Shown one piece after another: positions 28,470 to 42,943 of a stretch of 56,933 bases of DNA. Made by a program: the position numbers and the translations under genes. Numbering within the stretch: the first letter of the stretch is position 1; each line of letters opens with the position of its first letter. The notes below the pieces were generated by a model. That model was not told the origin of the DNA. It ran no database searches and worked only from the letters and a program-made list of their open reading frames with translations. This stretch comes from Paratrimastix pyriformis (taxonomy: Eukaryota > Preaxostyla > Paratrimastigidae): the NCBI GenBank assembly GCA_027972325.1, contig JAPMOS010000150.1, positions 25,001 to 81,933 of the forward strand, written 5' to 3'.

Positions 28470-31400
28470 GCCTGAGCCGCATGCACCGCCTGCGTTGTCG
28501 CATGGGGCTGGCCGTCGGGTCCGCGTCTGGGGTTCGGTGGCTGGCCGCCTGGGTCGGCGCCGTCCCCGGGACCCCACTGCCTGTGCCTCTGGTTCCGCCT
28601 GCCGTGCCGCTGCCGGGTGCCGCCTCGGCCGCTGCTCCGCCGGTGCCTGGCCCTCGGCCGGGTGCTGCCGCCTTGGGGGGCCGCCGCTTGTCGGTGCTGT
28701 CGGCCGGGCCGCTTGGGTCCGCGTCTGGGGCTGTCGGCTGGCCCGCCTGGGTCGGCGCCGTCCCCGGGACCCCGCTGCCTGTGCCTCTGGTTCCGCCTGC
28801 CGTGCCGCTGCCGGGTGCCGCCTCGGCCGCTGCTCCGCCGGTGCCTGGCCCTCGGCCGGGTGCTGCCGCCCAGGGGGCCGCCGCTTGTCGGTGCTGGCGG
28901 CCGGGCCGCTTGGGTCCGCGTCTGGGGTTCGGTGGCTGGCCCGCCTGGGTCGGCGTCCCAGGACCCTGCCTGTGCCTCTGGTTCCTGCCGTGCCGCTGCC
29001 TGCCGCCTCGGCCTCGCCGGTGCCTGCCCTCGGCCCTGCCGGGGCCGCCGCTTGTCGGTGCTGTCGGCCGGGCCGCTTGGGTCCGCGTCTGGGGTTCGGT
29101 GGCTGGCCCGCCTGGGTCGGCGCCGTCCCCGGGACCCCCGCTGCCTGTGCCTCTGGTTCCGCCTGCCGTGCCGCTGCCGGGTGCCGCCTCGGCCGCTGCT
29201 CCGCCGGTGCCTGGCCCTCGGCCGGGTGCTGCCGCCTTGGGGGGCCGCCGCTTGTCGGTGCTGTCGGCCGGGCCGCTTGGGTCCGCGTCTGGGGGTTCGG
29301 TGGCTGGCCGCCGTCCCCGGGACCCCGCTGCCTGTGCCTCTGGTTCCGCCTGCCGTGCCGCTGCCGGGTGCCGCCTCGGCCGCTGCTCCGCCGGTGCCTG
29401 GCCCTCGGCCGGGTGCTGCCGCCTTGGGGGCCGCCGCTTGTCGGTGCTGTCGGCCGGGCCGCTTGGGTCCGCGTCTGGGGTTCGGTGGCTGGCCCGCCTG
29501 GGTCGGCGCCGTCCCGGGACCCCGCTGCCTGTGCCTCTGGTTCCGCCTGCCGTGCCGCTGCCGGGTGCCGCCTCGGCCGCTGCTCCGCCGGTGCCTGGCC
29601 CTCGGCCGGGTGCTGCCGCCTTGGGGCCGCCGCTTGTCGGTGCTGTCGGCCGGGCCGCTTGGGTCCGCGTCTGGGGTTCGGTGGCTGGCCCGCCTGGGTC
29701 GGCGCCGTCCCCGGGACCCCCGCTGCCTGTGCCTCTGGTTCCGCCTGCCGTGCCGCTGCCGGGTGCCGCCTCGGCCGCTGCTCCGCCGGTGCCTGGCCCT
29801 CGGCCGGGTGCTGCCTTGGGGGCCGCCGCTTGTCGGTGCTGTCGGCCGGGCCGCTTGGGTCCGCGTCTGGGGTTCGGTGGCTGGCCCGCCTGGGTCGGCG
29901 CCGTCCCCGGACCCCGCTGCCTGTGCCTCTGGTTCCGCCTGCCGTGCCGCTGCCGGGTGCCGCCTCGGCCGCTGCTCCGCCGGTGCCTGGCCCTCGGCCG
30001 GGTGCTGCCGCCTTGGGGGCCGCCGCTTGTCGGTGCTGTCGGCCGGGCCGCTTGGGTCCGCGTCTGGGGTTCGGTGGCTGGCCCGCCTGGGTCGGCGCCG
30101 TCCCCGGACCCCGCTGCCTGTGCCTCTGGTTCCGCCTGCCGCTGCCCGGTGCCGCCTCGGCCGCTGCTCCGCCGGTGCCTGGCCCTCGGCCGGGTGCTGC
30201 CTGGGGGCCGCCGCTTGTCGGTGCTGTCGGCCGGGCCGCTTGGGTCCGCGTCTGGGGTTCGGTGGCTGGCCTGGGTCGGCGCCGTCCCGGGACCCCGCTG
30301 CCTGTGCCTCTGGTTCCGCCTGCCGTGCCGCTGCCGGGTGCCGCCTCGGCCGCTGCTCCGCCGGTGCCTGGCCTCGGCCGGGTGCTGCCGCCTTGGGGGC
30401 CGCCGCTTGTCGGTGCTGTCGGCCGGGCCGCTTGGGTCCGCGTCTGGGGTTCGGTGGCTGGCCCGCCTGGGTCGGCGCCGTCCCGACCCTGCCTGTGCCT
30501 CTGGTTCCGCCTGCGCCGCTGCCGGTGCCGCCTCGGCCGCTGCTCCGCCGGTGCCTGGCCCTCGGCGGGTGCTGCCGCGGGGCCGCCGCGTGTGCTGTCG
30601 GCCGGGCCGCTTGGGTCCGCGTCTGTTCGGTGGCTGGCCCGCCTGGGTCGGCGCCGTCCCGGACCGCTGCCTGTGCCTCTGGTTCCGCCTGCCGATGCCG
30701 CTGCCGGGTGCCGCCTCGGCTGCTCCGCCTGCCGGCCCTGGCCGCCGCCAGGGGCCGCCGCTTGTCGGTGCTGTCGGCCGGGCCGCGGGTCCGCGTCTGG
30801 GGTTCGGTGGCTGGCCCGCCTGGGTCGGCCGGCCGCCGCCTTGGGCCGCCGTGCCGCTGCCGGGTTCGGCTGGCCGGTGCCTCTCGGCCTGCCGCCGGCC
30901 GCCGCCGCTGTGCCCTGGGTCCGCCTGCCTCGGTGCGGTCGGCTGCCGCCTGGTGCCTGCTGCCCTGCCGGTGCCTGGGCTGCCGGTGCCTTGCCGGGGC
31001 CGCCGCTTGTCGGTGCTGTCGGCCGGGCCGCGGGTCCGCGTCTGGGGTTCGGTGGCTGGCCCGCCTGGGTCGGCGCCGTCCCCGGGACCCCCGCTGCCTG
31101 TGCCTCTGGTTCCGCCTGCCGTGCCGCTGCCGGGTGCCGCCTCGGCCGCTGCTCCGCCGGTGCCTGGCCCTCGGCCGGGTGCTGCCGCCTGGGGGCCGCC
31201 GCTTGTCGGTGCTGTCGGCCGGACCGCTTGGGTCCGCGTCTGGGGGTTCGGCGGCCGGCCGCCTGGGTCGGCGCCGTCCCGGGACCCCGCTGCCTGTGCC
31301 TCTGGTTCCGCCTGCCGTGCCGCTGCCGGGTGCCGCCTCGGCCGCTGCTCCGCCGGTGCCTGGCCCTCGGCCGGGTGCTGCCGCCTGGGGGCCGCCGCTT

Positions 31401-31765
31401 GTCGGTGCTGTCGGCCGGACCGCGGGTCCGCGTCTGGGGTTCGGTGGCTGGCCCGCCTGGGTCGGCGCCGTCCCGGGACCCCGCTGCCTGTGCCTCTGGT
31501 TCCGCCTGCCGTGCCGCTGCCGGGTGCCGCCTCGGCCGCTGCTCCGCCGGTGCCTGGCCCTCGGCCGGTGCTGCGCCGCTTGTCGGTGCTGTCGGCCGGG
31601 CAGCTTGGGTCCGCGTCTGGGGTTCGGTGGCTGGCCCGCCTGGGTCGGCGCCGTCCCGGGACCTGCCTGCCTCTGGTTCCGCCTGCCGTGCCGCTGCCGG
31701 GTGCCGCCTCGGCCGCTGCTCCGCCGGTGCCTGGCCCTCGGCCGGGGTGCCGCCTCAGTGGGCCG
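28470..31765 (+). repeat. 201-bp GC-rich repeat array in the LINE, copy A
   Basis: About 17 units containing GGTCCGCGTCTGGGGTTCGG, CCGCCTGGGTCGGCGCCGTC and GTGCCTCTGGTTCCGCCTGC. Many units are shortened by small deletions. It lies between ORF1 and the endonuclease, probably as an N-terminal extension of ORF2. The last unit runs into TGTCGGTGCCGTCGGCCGCG. Confidence 0.9.
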
Positions 31766-32449
31766 CCGCTTGTCGGTGCCGTCGGCCGCGCTGCTCGGTT
31801 GCCGTGTGCCGACGCCGTCGGGGCTTTGTCGGTGCTTGCCGATCGGGTGGTCGTCGTTTGCGGGGACGGTGTGGTCCCGGGCCCTCGCTGCCCAGGGCCC
31901 CTGCCGGTAATGCCGCTTGCGCCTGAGCCACTGGCTCAGCTTGCGCCTGCGCAAGCCGGGTTCTGCCTCTGCCTGCCTGCGCTCGGGCCGCTGTTTGCGG
32001 TGGCCGCGGGTCGGGCTTTTGTCGTGGCGCATGCCGCCCCGGGGCCATCGTTTGCAGGGCCAGCGGTTGGCCCCGGGTCCACGCTGTTCCCGGGGCCCCC
32101 GCTGCTGACACCACCTGGACTGACCACTCCGCCGATGCCTCTGCCACCCGTGCACCCCGCGCTGCCTGGACGTTCGCCTGTGCTGGCCTTTCTCTGGGCC
32201 GCTTCTGCGGCCGGTGTGGTGTCCCATGCCTGCGGGTCCCCGGCGCTCCAGTGGACGCCTGTTGCCGTCTGCCTGGCCTGGCTGGACCCGGCGGGCCCAT
32301 GATGGCCCTCCCGGCACACGTGGGGCTTTCTCTGCATCATCGGGCCGCCTCACCGGGTGGCCGAAACGCTGAGTGGGCCGAGCGATCCGGCTCAAGTCGC
32401 CCTGGGCACGGTGCCCGGGTGCCTGCTGCTGAGGCCCCGTCTGGACCAG

Positions 32450-33620
32450 AGGTTTTCTCCACCAGCACCTCCCGAGCACTTCCGGGCCCTCTGCTGGAAT
32501 GTGTCCAGCATCCGCGCACCGCACCGTGCCCGTGCAGTGGCGGCTCTGTCCCGCAGAGTCCAAGCCGTCTTTCTCACTGAGACCTGGCTTTCCGACCAAA
32601 GCCCCCGAATCCAGGGTTTCCGCTGGTTTGTGGAAGGCCACGCGAGCTGGGCCGGCGAACGTCCCTCCGGCGGGGTCGCCCTCGGTCTCTCGGGCCCTGG
32701 GCCCAAGGCGCCCGCTCTCCCCCCTGCCTGCACGACTGCACGGTGTGGGTCGTATCGAGGCGTCTTATTCGGGGCATGCTATTTCAAGCCGCGGAGCCTC
32801 GGCGCCGACACTGCCGGGGAACTCTTCGAGTGCATCCGCACCCTGCGCCCCGGCAGCCTGTGGTGATCGCTGGCGACTTTAACGCTCATGTGCCCTCCCC
32901 CTCGGACAACGGCAATGAGCAGGGGGAATACCTGCAGCTGCTGGCGGAGCAAGCCGGACTCACCATCGCGGCCCAAGATGGGGACACCGTGCTCCCAAGC
33001 TATGACCCCGGGGCTTACGGCGTGTCTCCAAGGTCGACTACTACCTGTTTGATGGCCTGGCTCAGCCGCGGAGACGGTGGCACCTCGGGCTGCCAGCCGC
33101 AATTTGCTGGACCCGGTGGGCCAGGAGGTCCCGGAATCAGCGTGCGAGCACCGCGCTGTCCACCTCTCAGGCATCGTCTGCGTCGCCCCCACCCAGGCGC
33201 AAGGGCCGCACCAAGCCGCGGTGGGCCTGGTGCTTGGACAAGGCTGACTGGGCCCACTTCGAGGAGGAGGCGTCCCTCGGGGCTGCCGACCTCCTCTCCC
33301 GCCTGGAGGCGGACACCAAGAGTCTGGCCTCCCAGAGCTGCTGAAGGCGAGATGGGACCAACTGCTGGCTCTTCTCCGCCGCGCTGGCCGGGAAGCGGTT
33401 GGAAGGAAGCGGGTCACCGCGGCCTCCCGAGCATGGTGGACCCCTCGGCTCGCCGATCTGTGGCGGGCAAGATGGGCCAGAGCCCCGGTGTGAAGGCAGC
33501 CCGCGGCGCCTTTCGACGGAGCCCGAGCGGCGAAGAGCGGCATGATGGCCGAGTTCCGCCTCTCGGGGGAGCGATCCTGGTGGTCCCTCACACGGCTCTT
33601 GGGGAGGCACCCTGAAGGCT
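32450..33620 (+). CDS. LINE ORF2 endonuclease region, copy A
   Basis: APE-type endonuclease: FRALCWNVSSIRAPHRAR, VFLTETWLSDQ, GGVALGLSG, GACYFKPRS, VIAGDFNAHVPSP and, further on, CEHRAVHLSGIVC (read best in copy C). It nicks the target DNA to start reverse transcription. The frame breaks at least twice in this copy. Confidence 0.85.
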
Positions 33621-34011
33621 GACCAGGAGCGGGGGTGGGCCTCGAGGAGTTCACGGCCCATTTCCGCAAGGTTGGAGAGATGCCTGGGCCACCGCCGCCG
33701 CTACCCAGCCTCGAGTTTGAGCCGCCGTCAGCAGGCCGGATGGCAACCACCAATGTGACCGCTCACTCGGGAGGTGGAGCTGGCCCTGGGGACCTGCGGG
33801 TGGCGGAGCGCCGGGACCGGACGGCATCCCCGCTGTTCCTGAAGCGGGCAGGGTCAGCGTTCACAAGCCCTCCGCCTTTTCTTTGAGCTCACCTGGCGGT
33901 GGGGCCTGTGGCCGGAACAGTGGCGCCTCTCCCACTTGGTACCGGTCCCACAAGAGCAAGGAGGCCGAGCCGACCGCATACCGTCGATTGCTCTGGCCCC
34001 AGTGGCCTTGG

Positions 34012-34021
34012 NNNNNNNNNN
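34012..34021. other. Assembly gap (10 N)
   Basis: A run of exactly ten N, a typical scaffold spacer of unknown true length. The left contig ends in the LINE RT; the right contig starts in a CAT array equivalent to about 19128. Confidence 0.98.
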
Positions 34022-35310
<1,289 letters not shown>

Positions 35311-35395
35311 CCACAAATGATGATAAACGTGTTGGCCCGGGGAATAGGAACAAACGCCGGAGAGAAAACTTCAAAATCGAAGGAAAACTCGCTCT

Positions 35396-35629
35396 TTACC
35401 CGTCCGCCGCGTTGGGGTCTCGGGCCACTGCGTCCTCGTCCTCGTCCACGTTGATGCAGGACAGCCGCAGGCTCTTGTGCAGGTGCGTCGCCTCGCGGGC
35501 CCATCCCATCTCCATGGCAGTGCTCCAGCGGGCCAGCGCCGCTGCGATGCGGGCGCGCCAGAACGACTTGCTGAACGAGCGCTCGGCCTTGCGGTGCACC
35601 TCCTCGATCATCTCCAGGAAGCGCTCCGC
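35396..35629 (-). CDS. Terminal exon of the unidentified gene, second copy
   Basis: Matches 20507-20740 (AERFLEMIEEVHRKAERSFS ... DPNAADG stop). Two small deletions in the spacer after the stop distinguish it from the first copy. Confidence 0.5.
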   Translation of the reverse strand, partial: AERFLEMIEEVHRKAERSFSKSFWRARIAAALARWSTAMEMGWAREATHLHKSLRLSCINVDEDEDAVARDPNAADG

Positions 35630-36177
35630 CTGAGGCCCATTGGATTTTCGGCAGCAACGGGGAAAAGTCTCCCACACCTGTTTTTCAGTTTGTTGCCGGC
35701 AGAGACCAAGGAGACAAGCAATAATGCCGGTTTTACCCAGAAATGAAGTGTGTAGAGGGTCCAATCATTCGTGAAAGAGCCGACCCTCAACTCTGGGTGA
35801 GTCAGTGGAGATCGAAAATGCACATTTTGCCGATGGTGGTTGGAGTTGCTGGCTCAAAAGTGCCGGGGGTCTATTGGAGTCTGTCTCAGCGAACAGAAAC
35901 GCGTGTCACTGGGTCAAAAACAGGGCCCCGCTTGTCATGGGCTCAAAAATAGTGATTTTTTTGAGGGAGGATTTTGCTTCTTTTAGGCACAGCGCAGCGG
36001 GGGTCTTGCCTTTTCTGCGAGTGACACGCGATCTTGGGAGAGAACTCGCTGGAGAATGTTAAGATACAAAGAACCAGGCTGGAATCATGCCATCGGTTGG
36101 CAAAATGGGCGTGGAAGTTTGGTGAGTTTTAGTGTCTCTGTTACCTGGGGAGTATACACTGATGGGCTGTTAGCTGG

Positions 36178-36926
36178 ATGGAGGAGGAGGGGTGGGTCTC
36201 CGCTGCTCTGACCGAGTTTTGTTTGGATCCTGAAATAGGGGGTTCAAAAGAAAATATATTAGCAGCGTTTCACAACAAGTTCGCCGAACCCCGCCCCTCC
36301 ACCGAGGATGCCATTATCGCACGATACTATCGAGTGCGCCGTACCTCTTACACAAGAAAAAATGCTCGTGCCATCGTCCAAAAGGTAGGTTATATAATCC
36401 GCTCATTGTTGGGGAGTTTTGATTCGGCATGTTCCTTGCATTCATGGTGATTTCGTTGGTTGTTGTGCTTGCGTGCTTTCAGTTCCGAAAAAAGGGACAG
36501 TTGAAGGACGGGGAAACTCTTGCGGAACACCTTTGGCCTCCAACAGTCCAGCAGCAACCTCCTACAGTCCAGCAGCAACCAGTCCAGCAGCAACCGGCAG
36601 TCCAGCAGCAGGCCCCGCCTTCAATCCGGCTGCGCGACATCATTGGGAGTATGAGTCCAAAAGGCTCCAGATCATACGGTCGAAGAAAGTGAGCCTCGAC
36701 TTTCTCCGGGGCTGCCGGCCAATCCAGGCAGGAAAAACCCCGTCGCCCCGGGGCATTCGGTTTCGACAAACCTTGGCCCGCGACGTCAAGAACATCGAGT
36801 TCGCGATCAAGTGCGTGATGGCCGTCCGTCGATACAGAAGAAAAGCCCTCCTTCCTGGGGGCGCACACGCCGCAGCACTCCTGGTCCACCCCCCAGGGCA
36901 AACCACACATTCCACACACACACACA

Positions 36927-37025
<99 letters not shown>

Positions 37026-39545
37026 CATAGGCTTCATGGTCACCGAGCTCATGTTTACCGAGCCAGACCTTGCCAAGGCAGCCACACTCTGTCTCGACCA
37101 GATGACGAGTGGCCAGATCCCCACCCACCCAAGCTGCCGACACCCCAAGAGATGACCGGAAAGAAGATGAAGAAGTGACGGAGAACATTCCCAACGTCCA
37201 GGCCTATCCAAGAGTGCAGACCTGGTCAGCAGAAGCGCGTTTCACCCATCGCGACGACGCGGGCACCATCACCGAAGGGGTGGCCAAGGTGCTTGAGCCG
37301 GTGGGCCGCCACGGCGTCCTGTGGGGGATGTCGGACGGGGCAGCAACAAACACGGGAAGTTGGAATGGGCTTTGGGCATTGTTGAGGGCACAGGGCTACT
37401 TTCCGTATCCCCTTGTCTGCACGACCCATTCATCGGACAATATTGTCAAGTCTGTTGATACCCTCCCCGCACCCCGGAGATACACACCGCTTTTAGGTCC
37501 CTCCTCAACAGCAGAGAGGAGAAGGACGAAGCAAAATGCATTTGGCCAGAAGCAGACAAGGGTGTGATTCCAATGCTGTTGGAGCTGATGTCAAACACAA
37601 TCAGGCGGGACCCCACCTTGCACGAACTGCTCAAGGCGAAGTGGGGCTGTGAAATGCCCAACGGGGTCGACTCGAGGTCTGGATGAAGTTATGGGCACTG
37701 AAAACAATTCGTCGTAGGTTCAATCTCTACATCGATACAGACGAGTTCCTCATCTCGAGGGGCCCCGTCACACCCCACAGTGGACCTCACGAACAACAGG
37801 CTCCGGGACGCCCTTCCTATCCTCAAGGCCTACCAGCGTGACTGTGATGACGCCGAAACGAGGCGTGTCGAGGAACAGAAGGAACGCAAGCGAAAGAAAG
37901 GCAAGGCCACAGCAGCCAAGCCCACAGCAGCCAAGCCCACAGCAGCCAAGCCCGCAGCCACGTCTCCATACCACCTCCGCGCACGACAGCCGGCCACACC
38001 GCCCGAGCCCGAGGAAGGCACCGAACAGACCCGACAGCCCGGAGGAAGGAAGACACTTCGCGGAAAGATCTTCAGATCCTCATCACTCAGTTCCAAAAGC
38101 CGCAGGTGGTCATCCGCATGCTGGTCTTCTTGGAGGCCACCCAACGCCTGCGACGGGACATCATTTGGTCGATGAGCAGCCAGAACGGGTTTGAACACGC
38201 ACGCACGCACGCGCACGCACACGCACGCACGCACACGCACACGCACGCACACGCACACGCACGCACATGCACCCCACTCCAACACACATGCACCCCACTC
38301 CAACACACATGCACCCCACATGCCTCGCAGGAGCATTCTCCTCTGCCACAGGATCAAGGAGACTCAAAGGATCCTTAAGGAGGCCCACGACCACCCCGAA
38401 CGCCACTTCCCGCAGACCTTCCGTTGCGTTGACGCCGGGATCGTTGCGCGTGGAGACGCCAAAAAGATATGCGAGGCTGCCGCTGGTGTCTTGCTCGCGG
38501 GCCACGAGGAGAAGTTCCAGCGTTATCTCAATCCACCATACGTGCTGGCAGCTCTGTGCGATCGCCGTGAATGCAAGGACGTGGCCAAGCAGCTCTACCA
38601 AAACAGGGACATTTGGTGGCAATATGCTGCGCAGGCACTGGGGATGGACACTGCGGTCTTTTGCAGCAATCTGGAACAGTGCCAGCACCAGCACCCAGTT
38701 CATCAACTTCTCCGCTCGCCTGTCTGGCCAAACATGGTCCGTCGCACCGCCCCAGTCATACTGAGAATGTGTTCGCGTCGTAGCTTCTCGCGTTGTCCCA
38801 AGGCAAGCCACTCGCCACCTTCCCGGCACTTGAGTGCGTGCTCCACGCGATCTACGATTGCATGCCAGTGAGCAACGTGGAATCGGAGAAAGCGGTGCAG
38901 ACCTTGAAGAATCTTGACCAGCGCCAACTCAGAGGCGAAACGCCTCAGGTGTTGTTTCGGTTCCTCAGAAACGTCGACCTGCCCGTGACGGCCTGGGAGT
39001 GGCGCAAGGCGAGGCGAGACTACCTCGCAAAAGTCCGACGCCAGCGTGAGGCAGCCACGGAGCGCCAGTCAGCGCGGCTAAGACGCCTGAAAGGAGCCGA
39101 GAAGGAAAGAAAGAAACCGCGAATGAGCATCATCGAGGACGACGACGACGACCAGGTGGTGCTCTCTGCGCCATTGCCTCCTTCCCCACAGCCGTCCTCC
39201 GCCCCCCCCCCCATCACCACCCCATCACCACCCCATCACCACCCCATCACCCCCATCACCACCCCCATCACCACCCCATCACCCCATCATCACCACCCCC
39301 ATCACCACCCCCATCACCACCCCATCACCCCCATCATCACCCAAACAGCTCCTCTCTACTCGATCCCAGCCAACACATTCTCAGTCCTTCGGCCACCACC
39401 ACTTTCGGTGCCGATCGCCCCCAGCGCATTCCCGTATCCAGCCCCTCCTCTGGTCGGGTATTACCCTCCATCACCACCGCCCCCCTTCTACGTCTACCAA
39501 TTCCACCCAACCTTGCCGCAAGGGTGGTCGCCGCACAGACCGTGA
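36178..39545 (+). CDS. hAT-like transposase gene, second copy
   Basis: Exons 36178-36384, 36483 to about 36860, 37025-37676, 37718-38188, 38331-38736 and 38784-39545. The start codon and first exon (MEEEGWVSAALTEF) are intact here, as are the fifth exon (CVDAGIVARGDAKKICEAAA) and the C-terminal frame ending PTLPQGWSPHRP. However, the end of exon 2 and the intron donor are replaced by a shorter, unrelated sequence before the CA tract. The two copies are thus damaged in different places, which fits assembly noise or two diverged alleles. Confidence 0.5.
36914..37023 (+). repeat. (CA)n microsatellite, second copy
   Basis: Shorter version of the tract at 22207-22379, again ending in the acceptor CACAG. 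Confidence 0.95.
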
Positions 39546-40028
39546 GTGGACTGGCCCGGGAGGCAACATCGACATGGGCGGCCGAGGTAATGCCGAAGAA
39601 AGAGACCATACAACAGAAGATATTGCAGGAAAATGACTAGTGGTGAACGGGGTGGTGAGGAATTAGTCCCCAGGTTGAAGGTTGCAGACCACATGTCGGC
39701 ATCGTGTGGTGGCCCAATGTTCGGTCTGCGGTCAGTTTGGATGTGGAGACGCCTCTTAAGACACAAAGAAAAGTAGTCCCTGCGATTTTCGTGGTTCCCG
39801 GACGAGTTTTCGGCGAGAACCACCTTGACGATATCGCCGGCATCGCACGTCAACGGTCCTCTGCCGCAGAGCCCTGAACTTTTCGCCACTGAAGCGCTGT
39901 GCTGTTGGCTTTCCAACAAAAAAAAAACGGACCTCCGATCATGGCTTGTTGGGCCTGGGCGAGTCCGGAAGCCGGAGGAGAAAAAACGGCCTTTTTCCAT
40001 ACCCGCCGAAAATCCAAGGCCCAAAGAG

Positions 40029-42943
40029 ATGTGTTTTTCTGGCTCTGTCGACTATTCGCTCTTTGGCCTTTTGGTTGAAGTTTGCCTCTCTATGTCGACT
40101 ATGAACGGAATGGAAACTCCCTCTTCTCCTCCAAACTCACCACTGTGTCTGCCGGAATCGGTGGAGGCCCAGATGGAAGTCGCCTCCGAAGATGATATTC
40201 AGACTCGGCCTCCCTCAGCCGCGCCCCCCCAGGTGGTTCTCAAACATTTTGCTGATGGTACAGTTTCATGCACCGAGGCAGCTCGTGCGTTAGAAACAGC
40301 AGCTCTGAGTGTATTGCCCCGGATGATCTCCTCGTGCCAATCGACCCTGACATCTGTGGACACTGATGCCCATCCATCGAAGGACTCTCCCATCATTGAT
40401 CGCGCTGTGGCTCTTTCGCAGCGCCCTGATGGGGGTCAGGGTGCCCTGGGCGGGGTGCAACTCCCCGGGGCCCCAGACGACCTCCGAGCGGCCTCAGCGG
40501 CACCCCCTGCGCGAGCTGCTGGGGAGCCAGCCATGACGCCCTGGCTGCTGACCTTACCGCTGCGGCCCCTTCCCCACCCACTCGTGATCCCCGTGCGACC
40601 TCCGTTTCTCGTGTTCGCCGTGCGGTCTCCCCGGTTCAGCAGCTCGGCAGACCTGCTGACTGGACCCCGCCTTTGAGTGCCCTGGGGTGCCCGGAACTTC
40701 GCCAGCTGGCTGCTGCCTTGAGGCATGAGGGATGGGTCGAGCAGCCTGTGGTGTGTACGAGCAAGAAAGACTTGATCCCAGCCCTTGCCCGGCTCTTGGC
40801 GGACTCGCCCCCTGAGATCACCATGGAGATGGTGCTCAAGTGGGCCTGCCCAATGGTCGATGACCCGAACGTTCGTGCCCGCCTCCAGGAGTTGATGGCC
40901 ACCCAAGCCCCTGGGGGGGCAGCCCTGATCTCGGATCCCCTGCGAGTGCCTGCGGGGGAGGGGGCTACCAAAGGCCCCCCTTCGCCGGCCCCACCCAGCC
41001 CGAACCAGCCCACCCCAACCCCCCGGACGCCTACAGCGCCGCGGAGGAACCTGCCGCCTCTCCCTCCCTCCCCGCAGCGAGGGGGGGAGTTCCCCTCGCC
41101 TGATCATCCCCTGTCGAGCCTGGCGGCATCAGGCCTTCCCCCACCACCTGGTGCCGCGTGGCATACTGTGCCCGCTCCGCCGCGGCCTCCGTCGCCGGTC
41201 CCTGCTCCGCCGATGCCTGCTCCTGTGTCGGCCCCGCTGCGGCCCACGCCCGCTCCGATGCTGTCTGCGCCTGTGGCGCGGCCACCTGCGCCCGTCCCGC
41301 TGGTCGCGACTGCTCCGCCGCTGGTTGTGTCTGCCCAGCTGCTGGCTGCGCCTGCTCCTTTGCGACAGGTGACCGCTCCGCAGCGGCCCGAGCCTGATCC
41401 GCTGCCCGCGGTGCCTGTCCCGCCGGTTGTGCCCCCGAAAGCCGTGGCGGCTGCTCTCCCCAGTGTAGCGCCATCTCCGTCGCCCTCGACGTCTGCTGTG
41501 AGGCCAGTGGTGTCTGATCCGCCCCCGCTTGCCGCGACTGCACCACCGCCTGCTGTCCTGACCATGCTGTCAGATGCTTCCGCCCTTCCGCCGGCTGGAA
41601 CCAGGTTTCTTGTGTCGTCCCAGGGGGCTGAAGCTCAGCCCTCTGTCGCCCCGGCGCCCCGCCCCCAATTCGCCTGGGTTACCTATGCTGTCCCCGCTGT
41701 GGATCTGCCGGGGCCCGACGGACTCCCCTTGGTTGCTCTGACGGAGGACTTGCGCCCTGCGGCGGCAGTTCGGCAGCTCCTGCTCCGAGTTGGCCAGCTA
41801 CTCGAGGCCGTTGGACCCCATCTGAGGGGGACCCATGACCCCCTCGTCTTTGAGAGGATAGTGGCTGTGACTACAGAGGCTCTCTCACTCTCGCTCAAGA
41901 GGGGAATGATCCCGGAGTCCTTGCTGGAGACCCTGCGCAGTGTGCTGCGTCTTTCCTGGGTCCCCGACCTTGGAGATTGGCAGCCTCAGGCGCTGGTGGA
42001 CCGGCAGCCTGTGGACCAGCAACCCCCGGCGCCTGGTGACCAGCACCCCCCGGCGCCTGAGGACCAGAAACCCCCGGCGCCTGTGGCACCCTCTGCTCCC
42101 GGCTCGGTTCCGACGGTCACGGTGGCGGCTCTAGCTCCGACTGCGCGGGGGCGCGTAGGTGACCTGGGGACCCAGCAGCATGCGCAGCAGGGGCCAACTC
42201 AGCTCCAGTCCGTTTACCTGCGTCGCACCCCGGGAACCCCCTGGCCAGAGATCCTGGGGGAACTCCCCCAGAAGCCAATGAGCATCCGTTATGGCCCGAG
42301 GAAGCGCTATTGTTATGTCGAGCTCCCGGTTGGGGCATTCGAGGAGCTTCGTGCAGCACCACCCCCTGGACTGTTCGTGGGCCTGGCGACCCGTCGCGCT
42401 GCGAATGGGAAAGCACCATCCCAGGACCGAGAAGCCTCACCCAGAGAGCGGAGATCGACAGCCAAAGAAGTGGTACCCGTGGATGACCGTACCTCTCCTG
42501 CTGATGATGACGAGGAGTGCCTTGTCCTCCCGAGCGAGCTCCCCGCTGAGAATGAACCGACGACCGCACCTGCGAGGGAAGACCCCGGGACTCGGCCTGC
42601 GCATGCGGCGAGGCCCAGTAGCTTGCCCAGAAGGAGGAGGGCCCAAGAGGCTGCTCTTGCCGCCTCCACTGTAATCCCTGTGGGGGAGCCGGAGCGTCAT
42701 GTGCGGGGAGGACGGCGGCCGTCGCGGGAGGCGGTGAATGCCAACGCGATCCGCCAGAGAACAGGAGAGCCGCAACTGGCCCGGACGGTGATGGTGCCTC
42801 GGGGGGGGCAGGGCCTCATCCAAGTCCAACTGGGGGATGGAACCCTGATGTGGGTACAGCCAGTGCCTCAGGTGCAAGACGGCGGGAGGGCCTTTCGCAA
42901 CCGAGGGCGACGCGGCGGCGGACGGGGAGGCCGCCGTCTCTAA
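40029..42943 (+). CDS. LINE ORF1, copy B (best preserved)
   Basis: From 40673 it is open for 756 codons to TAA at 42943; one frame change lies between 40500 and 40673. Ordered parts: N-terminal acidic/Ser-rich, helical LGCPELRQLAAALRHEGWVE, long Pro/Ala/Val-rich middle, helical second part, repeated PAPGDQHPPAPEDQKPPAP block, conserved-looking MSIRYGPRKRYCYVELPVGA, then the basic tail RNRGRRGGGRGGRRL. I do not know a close ORF1 family. Confidence 0.72.

Larger units (their letters stand above)
25390..34011 (+). mobile_element. LINE (APE-type non-LTR retrotransposon), copy A, cut by the assembly gap
   Basis: Layout: ORF1 (25390-28278), a GC-rich 201-bp repeat array (28470-31765), endonuclease (about 32450-33200), the linker and the first part of RT up to AYRRLLWPQWP, corresponding to AYRPIALAPVA in copy C, where the N run begins. 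The continuation is visible only in the inverted copy C. Domain order and the C-terminal CCHC of copy C fit the Jockey/I/R1-like side of LINEs. Frequent single-base differences from the other copies disrupt the frames. Confidence 0.88.

Noticed and set aside
27782-32641. Very long minus-strand reading frame (about 1600 codons) across the LINE copy A array, and similar 1000-codon frames at 42940-46278 and 52082-55524
   Set aside because: These are the back or alternative frames of the stop-poor 201-bp GC repeat; the composition is repeat-driven and no domain is seen.
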